From assembly GCF_026427715.1 (NCBI RefSeq), contig NZ_CP107558.1:3131001-3195000 (forward strand): a stretch of 64,000 bases of DNA, read 5' to 3'. Below the pieces are notes generated by a model that was not told the origin of the DNA, did no database searches, and saw nothing but the letters and a program-made list of their open reading frames with translations. A program made the translations under genes and the position numbers. Shown one piece after another: positions 16,220-24,248 of the stretch; the first letter of the stretch is position 1, and every line of letters begins with the position of its first letter. Origin of the DNA: Methylocystis sp. MJC1 (lineage in GTDB: Bacteria; Pseudomonadota; Alphaproteobacteria; Rhizobiales; Beijerinckiaceae).

Positions 16220-17174
16220 CTACACCTCGCTGTCTTCGGGAACGCTCTCCGTGTCACCCGGCTCGATCTCCGGCCACTCAAAGCCCTGCCCGAACAGGTC
16301 TTGGAAATAGTCACGGCAGTTTTCAAGGCTCGGCAAGACATAGCAGTTGACGCGGCGGCTAACCATCGCGCCGGTTTGAGCCATTACCTGTCTCGTCGGC
16401 CTGCGTTTCAGGAAGTGAGGCACCAGTTTGTGAAGCTTGATGCCAAAGCTCGACTTATCGAGCTTGCGCTTGATCCCGATCTTGTCGCTGTGCGCGATGT
16501 AGTCTTTGAAAAGCGCTTCGGTTGGGACCTCATCGTGCCACTTCGATCCGCCCTCCTCCGTCACACCGGAGTTGAGGCGGTCGAGCCACCACGACTCCAC
16601 GGGATCAAGCGAGCGTATCTTCTGCTCGAGCAACGCCTTCGTATTGGGAATCTGGCGCAAATTCACGCTGGTGAGATCGAAATCGAGGAGATCGCGCAAC
16701 AGAGCTTCACGGCCCCCCGCGTTCAGCTCCTCCTCCATTTGCGCGAAAAAGGCGGAATTCTTCGCGCAGCGCGGGTCGATGTCGAGAACGAAGAAACGGC
16801 GCTCGTCCTTGCCGGCAGGCACAACCCAATCCTCGTTCGACGTCATGATCAGGCGGACGTAGTTATTCAACCGGATCGGGTCTACGCCCTTGGCCTCGAT
16901 CTGCTGGAACGGCGACGTAATGAGGCCCTTGAGACGGCCTTCGGCTGCCTTGTCGCCGGCCCAAACCGCTTCGTCGGCCTGCAAGAGGAGGCAGCTGGCC
17001 ATGTGGGCGTTAAACTGGCCGGTCACATAACGCGGGTCGTCGACGAGGAAGTAATGGCGCGGGAACAGAGATCCGAAGACCTCGCCCACCTTCGTCTTGC
17101 CGCAGCCCATGGGCCCTCGCATGACGATCGCGACGCCCAAGCGCTCGCGCGGTTTCTGCACCATATGTGCGAAA
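16220..17174 (-). CDS. satellite/phage-type replicative helicase (SF3-like), C-terminal part
   Basis: Frame from the TTTT tract at 17172-17175 down to 16220. It contains Walker A MRGPMGCGKTKVGE, a Walker B-like LLLQADEAVWAG, and the LIMTSNEDWVVPAGKDERRFFVLD block that typifies D5/DUF5906 primase-helicases of phages, plasmids and satellites. After about residue 230 comes a winged-helix-like tail. The matching N-terminal half is in another frame (17172-17775), and removing one T (coding strand) joins YLF to AHMVQKPRERLG. It would load and unwind at the island origin. An intact product needs the frame repaired, by slippage or because the indel is a sequencing error. Confidence 0.75.
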
Positions 17175-17775
17175 AGAGATACACAAAAAGCCATTCGTCC
17201 CCACGGCACACACTCATCAATAAGTGATCGCGAAATGTCCTGTAAGCCTGCGGATTGCTCTTGGCGGCCGGCGTCACCGAAAAGCCGGACCACAGGTTGA
17301 GATAACCCGCCGTTCCGGTCTCATTGTTCGGGTCCGGATGGAATTCAACGCCGTAATACTGCCGGCGGCGTTCGGAAAGCATCCAAGCCTTTGCCCAGGT
17401 GACCTCCTTGATTTTGCCGTCCGGGCCACGGATCTCCGTGCACTTGTTCGAGAACCAATGATTGAACGCCTCGATGGTCAAGAAGCGCTGCTGGTCGCTG
17501 ACAGGCGCGTCCGGCTGTTCCCAATAGACGACCGCCTTCGGGCCAAACAGGACGAGCCCATACTCTCCATTCATCTCCTCAACGCCGAAGCCGAGGGGGC
17601 GCGGCTGACGCTTCTTATCGCCGCCGGAGCCTTCGGCCTTAAAAGGTGCTTTGCTCGTCTTGGCGCTGGAGACGTCGTTTTCCGAGGTCTCGAGTTCGCC
17701 AATTTCGATCACGGGCGCATTTTCAATGATCTCGGCGATCAGATAAGAGGGTTTTTTCTCAATGTCATCGTTCAT
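17172..17775 (-). CDS. replicative helicase, N-terminal part (frameshifted from the downstream frame)
   Basis: About 200 in-frame residues: an acidic, low-complexity start, then FGVEEMNGEYGLVLFGPKAVVYWEQPDAP and AWMLSERRRQYYGVEFHPD, ending with the conserved HLLMSVCRGDEWLFVYLF just before the frame break. Together with the previous entry it gives a protein of about 517 residues, a normal size for D5-like helicases. An AAGGA site precedes the ATG. Two GAGAA-TTCTC palindromes lie about 170-200 bp upstream and may be operators. Confidence 0.7.
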
Positions 17776-17895
17776 TTTCTGTTTTCCTTTTCGTCGATTT
17801 CATCCCCACCCGCCACGGATCGTGACGCAGCGCGGTGGGGAGACGCGCTCTAGGAAGGGATACGGATTCGTCTGGAAAGCTCGCGTACGAGCCGG

Positions 17896-18120
17896 TTAGA
17901 GGCTGGCACCCAGATCTGCAGCAGGCGCGTGGAATTCATGATGAGAATAGTTCTCCTCATCGTGAGAACAATTCTCCTCTGCCTGAGGACCAGGCGGTTT
18001 GATGATGCTTAGGCGGCAGGCATCTGCGGCGAGGTCTGTGTGCACCACAAACAAGCGTTCGCCCACTTGGACAAGCCAGTCCGAATGATCCGCCCAGGTG
18101 GGAAAGGGGCGTTTCGTCAT
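17896..18120 (-). CDS. small hypothetical island protein
   Basis: 74 residues from the ATG at 18120, which overlaps the stop of the preceding regulator gene (TAATG), so the two are translationally coupled. The protein starts MTKRPFPTWADHSDWLVQVG and ends with a twice-repeated acidic EEN(C/Y)SH motif encoded by the two palindromes at 17943-17976. I recognise no family. Its place between the AlpA-like gene and the helicase gene suggests a role in island replication or control. Confidence 0.5.
   Translation of the reverse strand: MTKRPFPTWADHSDWLVQVGERLFVVHTDLAADACRLSIIKPPGPQAEENCSHDEENYSHHEFHAPAADLGASL
17943..17976. promoter_or_regulatory. paired GAGAA-nnn-TTCTC palindromes
   Basis: GAGAATAGTTCTC (17943-17955) and GAGAACAATTCTC (17964-17976) share the same 5-bp arms with 3-bp centres, spaced exactly 21 bp, about two helical turns. 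They overlap the 3' end of the small coding frame and lie upstream of the helicase gene. This spacing suits cooperative binding by a dimeric repressor or activator; the neighbouring AlpA-like protein is a candidate ligand. This is inference. Confidence 0.45.
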
Positions 18121-18344
18121 TACGCCGCCTTCCCGTGGTCTGAGGTGGACGTGCGCGCACGCGTCCTGATCCATGCTTCGACGGTAGTCAGATCATATTT
18201 AACGCGAGACCCAAGCTTCACGAAGTTGGGGCCGTCGAGGCCCGTCATACGCCATTTCGCGAGAGTGGAAACGCTCACGCCCAGTATATGGGCGGTCTCC
18301 AGCGGTGAAAGCAGGCGCTTGTAATTAAGAGATTTCGCTTCCAT
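18120..18344 (-). CDS. AlpA/excisionase-type helix-turn-helix regulator
   Basis: About 74 residues. The segment LLSPLETAHILGVSVSTLAKWRMTG followed by FVKLGSRVKYDLTTVEAWI is the MerR-like HTH_17 fold of AlpA and excisionase proteins. AlpA of P4-like elements activates integrase and excision; related proteins act as recombination directionality factors. The start is ATG 18344; a GTG at 18353 is also possible. It is coupled to the next small gene and lies between that and a hypothetical gene beside the integrase, a usual module of satellites and integrative elements. Confidence 0.8.
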   Translation of the reverse strand: MEAKSLNYKRLLSPLETAHILGVSVSTLAKWRMTGLDGPNFVKLGSRVKYDLTTVEAWIRTRARTSTSDHGKAA

Positions 18345-18416
18345 CGTGTTCACATCCCATTTGACGCGCCGACCAGCGGCGAACGGGGCGGAATTTGAGG
18401 GAAAGCGGGCACGCAG

Positions 18417-18929
18417 TCAGTCCGCGCTAGCTTTTGAAATCGCGCGGACGAAACGCAGATCGATTCCCAAATCGCCGGAAGCTAGTATTTTGATCGCTTG
18501 GGGTACAGCCTCTGTTGTGAAAATCGCGTTGACATAGTTTTCAGCGACAAGACGACAATCATAAAGATATGACCTGCTGAATTTGTCGCCCCTCATCTGT
18601 TTGGTTACCGCTTCCTCAACTCCACGACCCATGTTTATGTCATGAAGTATCTTTGCACCTAGCAGGATGCGCTCACGTGCATTTTCATCTTTTTTCGAGC
18701 GATAAGTTCTTCGCGCATTTTTGGCAGGCTTCAGAACGACGGAATTTCTTCCGTCTTTATCGTCGAGAAGACGGGCGAGTTTTCTTGCGATGGGTGCCGG
18801 GATGCTTCTCTTAGAGCGCAACATCTGCACCAAAGGGGCCACGTCAGAGCGTTCTTGAAGAGCGGCAAAAGCTGCGTTCCACCCGAAGGTTTCCTCCTCA
18901 GCCACACCCATGAAATGAGGGATGCTCAT
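18417..18929 (-). CDS. hypothetical island protein coupled to the integrase
   Basis: 170 residues from the ATG at 18929, which shares an ATGA with the integrase stop, and a GAGGAAAT site precedes it. The sequence is basic and helical (VLKPAKNARRTYRSKKDENARERILL), with PAPIARKLARLLDD in the first half. It may bind nucleic acid. No family recognised. Tight coupling to the integrase suggests a role in recombination or maintenance of the island. Confidence 0.6.
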   Translation of the reverse strand: MSIPHFMGVAEEETFGWNAAFAALQERSDVAPLVQMLRSKRSIPAPIARKLARLLDDKDGRNSVVLKPAKNARRTYRSKKDENARERILLGAKILHDINMGRGVEEAVTKQMRGDKFSRSYLYDCRLVAENYVNAIFTTEAVPQAIKILASGDLGIDLRFVRAISKASAD

Positions 18930-19732
18930 CTTGATTTCCTCAGTGTGGGAGTAGCCTGCGCGCAAGTACCATCAAGCGCCGCGGCGATGGTCGCTCCAAT
19001 CGTATCCGCGGCCCGCCGCAAGGGATCCGCGTCCAAGTGCGCGTAGCGCGCCGTCGTCGCGGGCTGCGAATGGCCGAGAAGCTTTCCGATGATCGGGAGG
19101 CCCAGCGACGCGCCTGCGCCAAACGACGCAAAGCTATGGCGTAGGTCATGCAGCCGCACGCCTTCAAGACCGGCCGCGCGCGTCACAGCCTGCCACGGCT
19201 TCTTAAGGTCGGCGCGCGGCGCCCCTTCCTTTGCGCCAGCGATAATATGCGGGTTGCCTTCGACGCGCGCCAAGCCCGAAAGCACAGCTTGAGCAGCTGC
19301 CGAGATATAGATCGGCTTGCGGCCCGTCTTGGAGTCATCGAGAAAGATTACGCCGCGCTCCAAGTCGACCTGCGACCATTGTGCATCCAAGATCTCGCGA
19401 AGCCGCGCACCGGTAAGGAGCAAAAGCCGAATCGCCGCGACCGCGAAAGGGTCAAGCTTCACACGCCGGTTTTCGGGCTTTGCGAGATGTTTCGCCTTGG
19501 GGCCTGCCTCGTCCACCTCCCACGGGAGGCCGTCCATCTCGGCGAGGCGCAGGGCATCACCCAGGCGGGAGAGTTCGTCGGACGATAAGAACCGCTCCCT
19601 GCCCTGCTCTCGGTAGCGCTCGATGCGCCGGGCAGGGTTATGCCCTTGGACGAAGCCGCGACTTTCGGCCCAAGCGAACATTTTGGCCCATGTCGCTAGG
19701 GCTCGATTCGCCGCATAGGGCGTTTCCCCCAT
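18926..19732 (-). CDS. tyrosine recombinase/integrase, N-terminally truncated
   Basis: 268 residues from the ATG at 19732. The catalytic domain is complete: LLLTGARLREILDAQW with the first Arg, a Lys-bearing beta-hairpin (DDSKTGRKP), HDLRHSFASFG with H-x-x-R, LLGHSQPATTARYAHL with the late His and nucleophile Tyr. The frame runs upstream through recognisable core-binding sequence (LTRAQLATLHAK) to a TAG at 19778-19780 and the usual arm-binding N-terminal domain of phage-type integrases is missing. So either the gene was cut at the island edge or a stop mutation occurred. Excision activity is doubtful. Confidence 0.82.
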   Translation of the reverse strand: MGETPYAANRALATWAKMFAWAESRGFVQGHNPARRIERYREQGRERFLSSDELSRLGDALRLAEMDGLPWEVDEAGPKAKHLAKPENRRVKLDPFAVAAIRLLLLTGARLREILDAQWSQVDLERGVIFLDDSKTGRKPIYISAAAQAVLSGLARVEGNPHIIAGAKEGAPRADLKKPWQAVTRAAGLEGVRLHDLRHSFASFGAGASLGLPIIGKLLGHSQPATTARYAHLDADPLRRAADTIGATIAAALDGTCAQATPTLRKSR

Positions 19733-20104
19733 TTTGGCGTGAAGCGTAGCTAGTTGAGCGCGCGTGAGCGCTTCGGCCTATCTCGTTGCCGGAGCGAAAA
19801 CTTCTACTCGCTCCAGATTCGATTGCTCAACCCTATGCCAAACGGCGGCGAGATAGAGGCGCTCGCGAACGCGTGCGCGCGCTTATCGTATGTTGGGGTC
19901 GGCGGCCCCTTTTGGAGCGCGCGCGAAATCTTCCCGAGACATTTGACTGCCTGATGATACCTTGACCATCCCCGGGGTGGTAACCCCTCTCTCCAGGCTC
20001 CCGGCAATGTTCGCGCAGGCTCTCGGCGCCGGAGCCCTGTGGACGATATTCTCTCAGTTGAGCAGCGCGTAGGGCGACGAAGAGCTGTGATTTCTGTTCG
20101 ATCG

Positions 20105-21049
20105 ATGAAGCCAATCAAGGAAACACCGCGTTCCGACGCCGACGACGCCGGGGACGCCGCCATCGACTGGTTCGTGAGATTGAGGGGCGGGCTGTCCTCC
20201 GCCGAGGAAAAGGCGGCTTTCGAGCAGTGGCTCGCCGAAGATGCCGAAAACGCCGCGGCGTTCGAGGAGGTCCTGCGCATGTTTGGCCATCTCGCTGGGA
20301 TGAGCCCGTCCCTTCGGGTCCGACGCGCGCGCCGTGGCCGCAGGCGGCGCATCACGGCCACGGTCGCCACTCTGGCGGCCGCTCTCGCGATGCTGCTGTC
20401 GCTGGGCGACGTCGTAACACGAATTCGGGCCGATCATTACGCCGGCGTCGGGGAAAGGAAAGTCGTCACGCTGGATGACGGCTCCTGGGCGCAGCTCGAC
20501 TCGAGGTCGTCTATCTCTGTCCATTACAGCGCCGCCGAGAGACGCGTGACGCTGCTTTCCGGCGAAGCCTGGTTCGACGTTGCGCCCGATCCCGCGCGTC
20601 CCTTCGTCGTCGAGGCCGGCGAGGGCTCCGTGACCGCGCTCGGCACCGCCTTTGACGTCGCCTTGGACGGCTCCGGCGCGCGCGTGACAGTGAATGAACA
20701 TCGCGTGCTGGTCATGAGCCGGGGAGCCTCGGTCGTTGTAGCGGAAGGCCAACAGAGCGGTTATGAGCGCGGCGCCGCGGCGCGCGCGCCTGAAGCCGTG
20801 GACATCGACGCAGCCACCGCTTGGCGACACGGGAAGCTGATCGTGACGAAGCAGCCGCTTCGCGATGTTCTCGCAGCGGTCGGACGTTACCATCGCGGGA
20901 TTATCTATTGCGTCGATCCATCTGTTTGCGCGCGCCGTGTTTCCGGCGTTTTCGGCGTCGACGACCTGCGGCAACTCGTCGACGAAGTGGAGATCTCGCT
21001 CGGCCTGCACGCCATCCACATGACCGAATATGTGACCTTGTTGTATTGA
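20105..21049 (+). CDS. FecR family anti-sigma/iron-type signalling protein
   Basis: About 314 residues: an N-terminal DUF4880-like cytosolic part (AAIDWFVRLRGGLSSAEEKAAFEQWLAED), one transmembrane helix (TATVATLAAALAMLLSLGDVV), then the periplasmic FecR domain (VTLDDGSWAQLDSRSSISVHY, LLSGEAWFDVAPDPARPFVVEAG, TALGTAFDV) and a short STN-like end. FecR relays TonB-receptor signals to an ECF sigma factor. No sigma gene is adjacent, and the only TonB-receptor sequence nearby is a fragment, so it is an orphan. The start is uncertain; the frame is open from 20039. The gene is the first intact one after the island. Confidence 0.82.
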   Translation: MKPIKETPRSDADDAGDAAIDWFVRLRGGLSSAEEKAAFEQWLAEDAENAAAFEEVLRMFGHLAGMSPSLRVRRARRGRRRRITATVATLAAALAMLLSLGDVVTRIRADHYAGVGERKVVTLDDGSWAQLDSRSSISVHYSAAERRVTLLSGEAWFDVAPDPARPFVVEAGEGSVTALGTAFDVALDGSGARVTVNEHRVLVMSRGASVVVAEGQQSGYERGAAARAPEAVDIDAATAWRHGKLIVTKQPLRDVLAAVGRYHRGIIYCVDPSVCARRVSGVFGVDDLRQLVDEVEISLGLHAIHMTEYVTLLY

Positions 21050-21308
21050 CGCTCGAGGAACGAGAATTTTTTTAAAGGAGAGGTTCCGTTTTCTTGCCTT
21101 GCCACGTCTAGGGTTAGAGGCCTTGCCGTGGGACTGCATGTATGACGGAGCGAGAAGCAATAAGGAAAAGAACTCCGCAGCGGCTCCGAGATAAGTTCAG
21201 TATCGATCGAACGGCCCAGGGCTTGCCGCCCATCTGCGTAGAGATTTTAGAGCCGAAGCACGCGCACTTTGAATCAGGCGGCGCCCAGCAACCGCCTGCC
21301 CGGCGCAG

Positions 21309-21744
21309 ATGAACGTCTCTGCGCCTTTCATTCGACGCCCCGTCGCGACCACACTGATCGCCGCCGCCTGCTTCCTGCTCGGCTCTCTCGCCTATTTCTT
21401 TCTGCCGGTCGCCAGCGTTCCGTCCGTCGAGCTGCCGATAATCGGCGTTTCCGCCTCTCGTCCGGGGACCGATCCGGCTACCATGGCCGCCGCGGTGGCC
21501 GCGCCGTTGGAACGGCGGCTCGCAGGCATATCCAGCGTCGCCGAGCTCACTTCCGCCAATTCATACGGCTCGACTTCGATCACCCTTCAATTCCGGCTCG
21601 GACGAAACATCGACGCCGCGGTGCGCGACGTGCAGGCTGCGATCAATGCGGCGTTGACCGATCTTCCCTCCGACCTGCCGTCCCCTCCTTCCTTCCGCAA
21701 GGCCAGCCTGGCTGGGTCGCCGGTCTTTGCCCTCGCGATGACGT
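21309..21744 (+). pseudogene. RND efflux permease, 5' fragment
   Basis: About 145 residues match the start of HAE1-type RND pumps: FIRRPVATTLIAAACFLLG, the first periplasmic loop with SVELPIIGVSASRPGTDPATM, VAAPLERRLAGI, then RDVQAAINAALTDLPSDLP and PVFALAMTSD. The homology ends suddenly near 21744, where minus-strand TonB-receptor sequence begins, so some 900 residues are missing. It is the scar of a deletion or rearrangement. Confidence 0.8.
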
Positions 21745-21966
21745 CGGATAGAGGACGTGAATGCCGTTTACGTCCGCCAAACGATTCAGCGCGGCGTCCA
21801 TCGAGCCTTGCGGAATTTGGTAGATTTTGACAGCCTCAGCGATTTCCCTGTTGGTCATCGAGGCGTGCGCGACGGCGGGGCTGCCTGCTTCGATCGCTTT
21901 CACGCCCATGACGATCGCGATCGCCGTTGTTCTTTTCCACTCTCTCCTGGCCGCCGTCTTGTTCAT
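21742..21966 (-). pseudogene. TonB-dependent receptor, N-terminal fragment with STN domain
   Basis: About 75 residues: a basic, hydrophobic leader (ATAIAIVMGVKAIEAG) and the STN signature YQIPQGSMDAALNRLADVNGIHVLYP, found in TonB receptors that signal through FecR. It then runs into reverse-strand RND sequence. The plug and barrel are missing. It may be the remnant of the receptor once paired with the FecR gene at 20105. Confidence 0.7.
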
Positions 21967-22093
21967 CTTCCACCGCTCAGAAATCGGCGAGGACAAGTCC
22001 TCCCTTTGTTCTGAGACGCGCGAAGCTTCGATCTAGGAACGTGGTTCGAAATATTCTTTTGATTGTTTCGCGGCCGCCCGACGTTACGATCGC

Positions 22094-23209
22094 TTATCGC
22101 AGCGTCGTCAGGTAAGCGGCGATGTCACGCCTTTGGTCGTCGGAGAGATGCATGTTTGGCATTGCGTTGCCCGGAACGATCTTTTGCGGATCACGGAGCC
22201 ATGTTGCAAGATTTTCGGGCGTATTTCGCAAAAGGCCGGCGATATAGATTCGGCGGCCCATGGCGGTCAGCGGCGGACCGACGAGCCCTCTCGCGCCTGC
22301 GATGCCCGGGATCGTATGGCACGAGCCGCAGCCGATCTTTTCGATCTCTCTCGCGCCTGTTTGCGCGTCGCCTTCGATCCGAGGCGCCTCTCCCTTTGCC
22401 AGCAGATTCGCCGCCGGCTCGTCGTCGCAGCCCGCAAGGCCGGAGCCCACGAGCAAAAGCGCGAGAACGGGCGACGCGTGCCGCAAAGTGGCGCGGCGCT
22501 CGGCCCTTCTGAGGCAAAGCACCAGAAGCCCCAGGATAACGCCCATATAGACGAAACCGCCGGGTATCCACATCACTAGTCCGGCGAGTTGCTGATCCTC
22601 CAGCGGCGTGAGACCGAAGCTTATGGCGCCGAGGCGATGGGCCGCGTAAAGCGGGCGCGGCGCAATGGCGATCAAGGCGCCGGGCAAGGCGCTGAGCAGC
22701 GCCGCGGACGCGACGTAAAGCACGCGGGCACCGAGCGAAAGCGCATGAGCGGGATAAAGGCCGAAGGCGACGGACCAGAAACCGAAGGCCGCGAGGAAGA
22801 AGCTCAAATGCTCGGCGATATGAATCGCTTCGTCGGCAAGCGCCCGCGCGTAAAGGCCGGGAATGTGCCAAGCCGAAAAGACGCCGACGAAGTAAAGCCA
22901 GATGGCGACGGGCGAGAAGAAAAATGCGAGGAGCCGGGCTAGGCGTCGGCGTGAAAGGGCGGCGAGCCATCGTCGTGCCGACAGCGGCAAAATGCGGAAA
23001 AATACATGCGCTGGCCGCGCGGCCGCAAAGAGAGGCGCGCAGACCATGATGAGCATCAGATGCTGCGCCATATGCGCGGAAAACAGGGATTCGCTCAGCT
23101 CGCTCAGCTGCGAGCCAAGGGCAAGGAGGGTTAGGACAAGCGCCAAGCCAAAAGTCGCGGCCCTGATGGCTGCGACTTGCGCAGCGCGCGCAGACATCAG
23201 CTTCCGCAT
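22094..23209 (-). CDS. CtaG-type oxidase assembly protein fused to cytochrome c
   Basis: About 371 residues. The first ~245 form a multi-helix membrane domain of the caa3_CtaG family (SAHMAQHLMLIMVCAPLFA, SAWHIPGLYARAL, HIAEHLSFFLAAFGFW), which helps deliver copper to cytochrome oxidase. A lipoprotein-like GSGLAGC stretch follows, then a class I cytochrome c domain with CGSCH haem motif and a Met ligand in NAMPNMHLS. Such fusion gives the assembly factor, or a later subunit-like role, its own redox centre in the periplasm. It is the last gene of the xoxF-cox run; its ATG overlaps the previous stop by 13 bp. Confidence 0.85.
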   Translation of the reverse strand: MRKLMSARAAQVAAIRAATFGLALVLTLLALGSQLSELSESLFSAHMAQHLMLIMVCAPLFAAARPAHVFFRILPLSARRWLAALSRRRLARLLAFFFSPVAIWLYFVGVFSAWHIPGLYARALADEAIHIAEHLSFFLAAFGFWSVAFGLYPAHALSLGARVLYVASAALLSALPGALIAIAPRPLYAAHRLGAISFGLTPLEDQQLAGLVMWIPGGFVYMGVILGLLVLCLRRAERRATLRHASPVLALLLVGSGLAGCDDEPAANLLAKGEAPRIEGDAQTGAREIEKIGCGSCHTIPGIAGARGLVGPPLTAMGRRIYIAGLLRNTPENLATWLRDPQKIVPGNAMPNMHLSDDQRRDIAAYLTTLR

Positions 23210-23646
23210 GGCGGAACCCAGAATATGGCGATCGTTGCAAAGAGGATTTGGAGCGCGAACCATACGCCAGACCACACGCCCCATATTGCAAAGAAGCGGG
23301 TGCGGCCCAGGCCTATATTGAGCGCGCTTTCATGGCCGCCTGCCGCCTCCTCGTGCGTGCGCCGCCATATCGAGAATGAGATGATAGCCGCTAAAATCGC
23401 AATGGCCAGGCAGGCTAGATTTATGGCGACAATCGCCGACCCAACCCACTCCCAGCCGCGCATGAAGAATTGTCTCGGCGTCTCTTTGGGAAAGCAGGCG
23501 TGGCTCGCCAGCCCGTAATCAACCAGGAGCTGCGCGCTCCATGCCAGAGGCGCGGCCAGCAAGGCGGCAAACACCGCCGCCATGGAGATGCGTTGCGGCG
23601 CTGGAGGCGCCACGCCATAGGCTTGCAGGAGTTGCTCGCTCGCCAT
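23197..23646 (-). CDS. small membrane protein of the oxidase cluster
   Basis: 149 residues with three hydrophobic helices (ISMAAVFAALLAAPLAWSAQLLVDYGL, VGSAIVAINLACLAIAILAAIISF, FFAIWGVWSGVWFALQILFATIAIF). I do not know a named family. It begins exactly where subunit III ends and overlaps the CtaG-fusion gene, so it is cotranscribed and may be an oxidase accessory or small-subunit protein. A Cys near residue 50 and another near the end (VPPCGS) are notable. Confidence 0.7.
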   Translation of the reverse strand: MASEQLLQAYGVAPPAPQRISMAAVFAALLAAPLAWSAQLLVDYGLASHACFPKETPRQFFMRGWEWVGSAIVAINLACLAIAILAAIISFSIWRRTHEEAAGGHESALNIGLGRTRFFAIWGVWSGVWFALQILFATIAIFWVPPCGS

Positions 23647-24248
23647 CAGCCGACTCCGAGATAAGGCGTGACGTAAAAGGTAAAGAAGATCGCGAGCCAG
23701 ACAAGATCAACGAAATGCCAATAGACCGCGGCGATCGAAATCGGCGCGTGCCGCTCGCTGTCGAAATAGCCGAGAAGCGACCAGAGCAAGACCGCCGCAA
23801 GCATCGCAGCGCCAACCGCGACGTGGGCCATGTGAAACCCTGTCGTGATGAAGTAGCTGGAGCCATAGGAGGTGGAGGAATAGGTGAAGGGTTTCTCTCC
23901 CCACTCGAGATACTGGACGATGAGAAAGATGGTTCCAAGCGCGAGACCAATTGCGAGGCCGAGCGCTTGTTTCGCACGTCGCCCGCGTGTCGCGCTTCTT
24001 TCGCCCCACCACACAAAGAGGCTGCTCGAAAGCAGGACGGCCGTGTTTGGCGCCGCCAAGGTGAAATCCGGCATTTCTGGAATCCAGTCTCGGCCGTATT
24101 GGACGGCGAAGTAATAATAGGAGAAGAGCAAATAGGCGAAGAGCGAGCCTTCGCTCATGATGATCGCTATCATGCCCCACCAGCCGAAGCTTTTATGGCC
24201 GATACTGCCGACTGGCAGTCTGGGGCGGCGGATCGTTGTGTCAGCCAC
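23646..24248 (-). CDS. coxC: cytochrome c oxidase subunit III
   Basis: 200 residues from a GTG at 24248 that overlaps the subunit I stop. Helices with GMIAIIMSEGSLFAYLLFSYYYF, LIVQYLEWGEKPFTY, FITTGFHMAHVAVGA and IAAVYWHFVDLVWLAIFF contain the conserved Glu (WGE), GFHMAHV and YWHFVD signatures of the family. It is of the short, five-helix type common in caa3 oxidases. An upstream open stretch to 24386 lies inside subunit I and is not needed. Confidence 0.9.
   Translation of the reverse strand: MADTTIRRPRLPVGSIGHKSFGWWGMIAIIMSEGSLFAYLLFSYYYFAVQYGRDWIPEMPDFTLAAPNTAVLLSSSLFVWWGERSATRGRRAKQALGLAIGLALGTIFLIVQYLEWGEKPFTYSSTSYGSSYFITTGFHMAHVAVGAAMLAAVLLWSLLGYFDSERHAPISIAAVYWHFVDLVWLAIFFTFYVTPYLGVG

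Noticed and set aside
19700..20050. Second copy of the tRNA-Lys 3' end as attR
   Set aside because: Only a vague GAGCGCGCGTGAGCGC resemblance near 19756-19771; not a true repeat of the tRNA end.
19804..20370. 188-codon minus-strand frame opposite the start of fecR; possible lost sigma factor gene
   Set aside because: No sigma region 2 or 4 signature in any frame between 19780 and 20105.
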